Below, one piece after another: positions 1 to 6,227 of a stretch of 6,227 nucleotides of DNA. Position 1 is the first letter of the stretch. Each line of letters begins with the position of its first letter. This DNA is from Anaerolinea sp. (GTDB lineage: Bacteria > Chloroflexota > Anaerolineae > Anaerolineales > Anaerolineaceae), in NCBI GenBank assembly GCA_013824385.1, contig PNNU01000212.1:1-6227 (forward strand), in the 5' to 3' direction. Below the pieces are notes generated by a model. The model was not told the DNA's origin. It did not search any database and saw only the letters and a list, made by a program, of their open reading frames with translations. The position numbers and the translations under genes were made by a program.

Positions 1-1056
1 AATTGTTCCCCACAGCTTACCTATTTCTTCTGCAGAAATACTCTCACTGCCCTGTTTGCCAATCAGCACCATTTCATCCCCGGCTTTAGCCGTGGAATCA
101 TCCGGCAAACGCCACATGGATTGGTCCATGCAAATGGTGCCTGCCTGCTGCACTCGGTGACCATCAATCAGGGCAACTTGTCCCATTATTCGGCGCAGAC
201 CATCTGCATAACCGATGGAGGTGGCGGCAATTTTTTCCACTTGTTTGGTGTAGTATTTATGCCCGTAACTTATACCGAAACCAGGCGGTAAATTTTTTAC
301 CGAAGTCAGACGGCATTTCCAACTCAACGCAGGCTCAAAATCATCAGGTAGCAAAGCATGCGGTGAAGGATGCAGTCCAAAAATTGCGATTCCGGGCCTT
401 ACTGCATCGTAACGCGCATACGGAAAATATAATGATCCTGCCGAGTTTGCTGCATGCACCATTTTTGGGTGAACGCCGATGGATTTTAATGCTGCCAGAA
501 CACGGTCAAACCTTCTGATTTGAAGGTTGGTAATAGGTTTCTGGGGTTCATCCGCGCAGGCAAAATGAGTAAATATACCTTCAAAGTCAAGGTTATCCAG
601 GTTGGCAATATGCTGTCCAAACTCATCTGCTTCTTCGTAATAAACGCCCAGCCTACCCATGCCGGTGTCGATCTTGGCATGGACGGCCACCTTGCCGCCG
701 GCTTCTTTTGCTGCCTGATCAAACGCCGTAGCCAGGTCGTAATTATTAACCATTAAACTGATGTGATACTTGATTGCATCTGCAATCCGCTCGGGCGTGG
801 TGTACCCCATTACCAGCAGTGGAATTTGGATACCAGCTTCCCTCAGACGGATAGCCTCTTCGACACGCGCGACACACAACCAGGCCGCGCCTGCCTTTAC
901 TGCAGTTTTGGATACCTCGACCAAGCCGTGCCCGTAGGCATTGGCTTTAACCACGGCCATAACCGGCCGCCCGGTGAGTTTTCCGATTCTTTGAATATTT
1001 CGACGGATTGCTCCCAGATTTACTTCAACCCATATGGTTTGATTGTCGAGATTCAT
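1..1056 (-). CDS. alr: Alanine racemase, 3' end cut by the window edge
   Basis: Cytoplasmic PLP-dependent enzyme that interconverts L- and D-alanine and so supplies D-Ala for peptidoglycan. The 352 visible codons read without interruption on the minus strand and cover nearly the whole fold III barrel and C-terminal beta domain. The PLP-lysine motif VVKANAYGHG gives Schiff-base Lys37. KIDTGMGRLG holds Lys128 and Arg135, HF has His164, and VRPGIAIFG has Arg220, which contacts the PLP pyridine nitrogen. ISYG holds the second catalytic base Tyr264, and GYADG and CMDQ (309-312) follow. These assignments come from family alignment by eye. The reading stops at WGTI, which in this family lies about 20 residues before the C-terminus, so only the tail is missing. 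ATG at 1056 gives the usual short lead before the first beta strand. The frame is open upstream to a GTG at 1080, but the promoter position favours 1056. There is no well-spaced Shine-Dalgarno site; a GGAGGT lies 16 nt upstream, which is too far. The gene diverges from the permease gene. Confidence 0.96.
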   Translation of the reverse strand, partial: MNLDNQTIWVEVNLGAIRRNIQRIGKLTGRPVMAVVKANAYGHGLVEVSKTAVKAGAAWLCVARVEEAIRLREAGIQIPLLVMGYTTPERIADAIKYHISLMVNNYDLATAFDQAAKEAGGKVAVHAKIDTGMGRLGVYYEEADEFGQHIANLDNLDFEGIFTHFACADEPQKPITNLQIRRFDRVLAALKSIGVHPKMVHAANSAGSLYFPYARYDAVRPGIAIFGLHPSPHALLPDDFEPALSWKCRLTSVKNLPPGFGISYGHKYYTKQVEKIAATSIGYADGLRRIMGQVALIDGHRVQQAGTICMDQSMWRLPDDSTAKAGDEMVLIGKQGSESISAEEIGKLWGTI

Positions 1057-1070
1057 TTGCTTAGTATAAA
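1043..1070 (+). promoter_or_regulatory. Possible promoter for the permease-tgt-uppP operon
   Basis: TTGTCG (1043-1048) and TATAAA (1065-1070) are 16 bp apart, pointing right toward the permease gene. A start near 1077 would give a leader of about 68 nt. The -35 box lies inside the first codons of alr, and the -10 box shares bases 1065-1068 with the alr -10 box on the other strand. The match is moderate. A TAAAAT at 1121-1126 is an alternative -10 but has no good -35 partner. Confidence 0.27.
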
Positions 1071-1091
1071 CGACCTCCACATCCCCGGCAA
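1063..1091 (-). promoter_or_regulatory. Probable sigma-70-type promoter of alr, placed for a leaderless mRNA
   Basis: On the minus strand, TTGCCG (1091-1086) and TATACT (1068-1063) are separated by exactly 17 bp. Only 6 nt lie between the -10 box and the alr ATG at 1056, so transcription would be expected to start at or within a base or two of the start codon. That fits the absence of a usable Shine-Dalgarno site. The boxes and spacing are read directly from the sequence; the leaderless start is inferred. If translation instead began at GTG 1080, these boxes could not serve that start. Confidence 0.5.
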
Positions 1092-1144
1092 GGAATTTAT
1101 ATTCAACCTGCAGGATGAGTTAAAATCAAATAGAGGAAAAAAAC

Positions 1145-5671
<4,527 letters not shown>

Positions 5672-5696
5672 CTATTAAATGAATCAGCGTTTAATT

Positions 5697-5733
5697 CATG
5701 AGTCGGAATTCTTTAAAAGAATTCCGACTCATG
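5697..5733. terminator. Perfect 17-bp inverted repeat between convergent genes, probable hairpin
   Basis: The arms 5697-5713 and 5717-5733 are exact reverse complements around a 3-nt loop (TAA), with no mismatch. It begins 26 bp after the uppP stop and lies 53 bp beyond the stop of the opposing small gene, so it is placed to end transcription from both sides. Neither strand has a proper U-tract after the stem, so a classical intrinsic terminator is not assured. Other roles are an RNA 3'-end stabiliser or a small palindromic repeat. Each arm contains a GAATTC. A second, overlapping 6-bp dyad (5679-5684 with 5694-5699) could form an alternative fold. Confidence 0.5.
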
Positions 5734-5755
5734 CAATATTCGCATAAAAGAGACC

Positions 5756-5787
5756 AACCAGTGAGTGATAATTGGTTTTCCTTTTTT
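5756..5787 (+). terminator. Weak hairpin with T-rich tail, possible backup terminator
   Basis: AACCA (5756-5760) can pair with TGGTT (5773-5777) across a 12-nt loop, and the plus strand then runs TTCCTTTTTT to 5787. The T-rich tail suits an intrinsic terminator for rightward transcripts from uppP, but a 5-bp stem with a large loop is weak. The tail overlaps the stop codon of the opposing gene. Confidence 0.2.
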
Positions 5788-6097
5788 ACTTTACTTTAAA
5801 CGTCCATTTAGCCGTAGACCCTTGAGCTGCTCCATCGCGTCTGATCAGTTCCACCCTGGCAAACTCGAGAAATTTATTGGTATCAAGCGCGCTGCATATC
5901 AATGGAAACTTGTTGCCCAACCCCAAACCTTTTTCAATGTCTTCTGCCGTAAAAGTAACACGCTTGTCTTTCTTCATCCGGGCAGGGTTGATATAGTGCA
6001 GCTTGACATATTTTCTGACATTATCCCCGCCGGATATTTTCTTTACTTCCGCTTTTGGTGCAGACTTCTTAAACCATTTCTTCAAAAAATCAAACAT
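5786..6097 (-). CDS. Small lysine-rich protein of unknown function
   Basis: A 103-residue protein that I cannot assign. The first 11 residues (MFDFLKKWFKK) could form a short amphipathic, basic helix, followed by a flexible Lys/Ala/Pro stretch to about residue 22. The rest (about 27-103) looks like one compact domain. It has a central helical part around FTAEDIEKGLGLGNKFPLIC and a strand-rich end ending in TAKWTFKVK. A single cysteine sits in the ICSAL segment. There is no signal peptide, lipobox or clear membrane segment. The domain pattern recalls small modules seen alone or at the ends of larger bacterial proteins, but this is an impression, not a family call. ATG 6097 is supported by GAGGG (minus strand, 6110-6106), 8 nt upstream. 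It is convergent with uppP and has its own AT-rich upstream region. The 132-codon plus-strand frame opposite it lacks comparable support. Confidence 0.72.
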   Translation of the reverse strand: MFDFLKKWFKKSAPKAEVKKISGGDNVRKYVKLHYINPARMKKDKRVTFTAEDIEKGLGLGNKFPLICSALDTNKFLEFARVELIRRDGAAQGSTAKWTFKVK

Positions 6098-6140
6098 GAA
6101 TGCAGCCCTCGACTTCGCAAATGGAATAATTTCTTCAACA

Positions 6141-6167
6141 AGTATACATGTGATTCTATATAACCAA
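6141..6167 (-). promoter_or_regulatory. Tentative promoter for the 103-residue protein gene
   Basis: On the minus strand a TATACT (6146-6141) lies 43 bp upstream of the start codon, with TTGGTT (6167-6162) 15 bp further up. The -10 box is good but the spacing is short of the 17-bp optimum. The whole stretch 6120-6227 is AT-rich with several overlapping TATA-like runs, including the 10-bp palindrome AATATATATT at 6167-6176, so the choice of boxes is uncertain. Confidence 0.25.
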
Positions 6168-6194
6168 TATATATTTTTGAGTATTCAAAAAGAC

Positions 6195-6224
6195 TTGACA
6201 ATAGGTTTATACTTAAATTATAGA
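6195..6224 (+). promoter_or_regulatory. Probable promoter for a rightward gene beyond the window
   Basis: A perfect -35 consensus TTGACA (6195-6200) is followed 18 bp later by TATAGA (6219-6224); a 17-bp spacing gives the poorer TTATAG. The surrounding DNA is AT-rich and no coding frame is apparent from 6098 to the right edge, so this stretch is best read as a divergent intergenic region between the small minus-strand gene and an unseen gene to the right. Confidence 0.45.
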
Positions 6225-6227
6225 ATT

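Noticed and set aside
520..756. Plus-strand 78-codon frame and the matching minus-strand 486-722 frame
   Set aside because: Both lie within alr in other frames; the alr frame carries all conserved racemase motifs.
1071..1144. Riboswitch or attenuator in the leader of the permease operon
   Set aside because: The possible leader is only about 68 nt and shows no convincing stem-loop followed by a T-run and no recognisable aptamer core.
5765..6163. Plus-strand 132-codon frame opposite the small gene
   Set aside because: It begins at a GTG without a clear RBS within the convergent region, has aromatic/Cys-rich shadow composition, and competes with a minus-strand frame that has a good RBS and sensible composition.

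Overview
The window looks like chromosomal DNA of a free-living bacterium at roughly 50% GC with housekeeping gene content. The best taxonomic guess is a member of the Chloroflexota, near Anaerolineae. This rests on the proline/threonine 'TPTP' linker joining a membrane domain to an extracellular domain, on the type of SLC13 permease with paired RCK_C domains, and on the general look of the proteins. It is an inference from composition and architecture, not a database match. No mobile element, CRISPR array, tRNA or rRNA was seen.

Layout. From the left edge to 1056, on the minus strand, lies an alanine racemase gene (alr) that lacks only its last ~20 codons. An 88-bp divergent intergenic region (1057-1144) separates it from three plus-strand genes packed as an apparent operon. 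These are an SLC13/DASS-type permease with two cytoplasmic RCK_C domains (1145-2938), tgt for queuine tRNA-ribosyltransferase (2949-4079, 10 bp after the permease), and a uppP-type undecaprenyl-diphosphatase gene (4076-5671, overlapping tgt by 4 bp). A 114-bp convergent intergenic region with a perfect 17-bp inverted repeat follows. Next comes a small minus-strand gene for a lysine-rich 103-residue protein of unknown function (5786-6097). The last 130 bp are AT-rich, carry no gene, and hold promoter-like sequence, including a TTGACA box pointing out of the right edge.

Function. Alr makes D-alanine for peptidoglycan, and UppP regenerates the undecaprenyl-phosphate carrier for the same pathway, so two of the five genes serve the cell wall. 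Tgt (tRNA modification) and the permease (small anion or carboxylate transport) have no obvious link to this beyond co-transcription.

The most notable feature is the uppP product. After a complete, normal-length UppP domain it continues through a TPTP linker into a ~225-residue domain that resembles PstS-type phosphate-binding proteins but lacks their usual phosphate-contacting signatures. A second point is the divergent alr/permease promoter region. There a well-spaced -35/-10 pair predicts a leaderless alr mRNA, and a weaker rightward promoter may share its -10 box.
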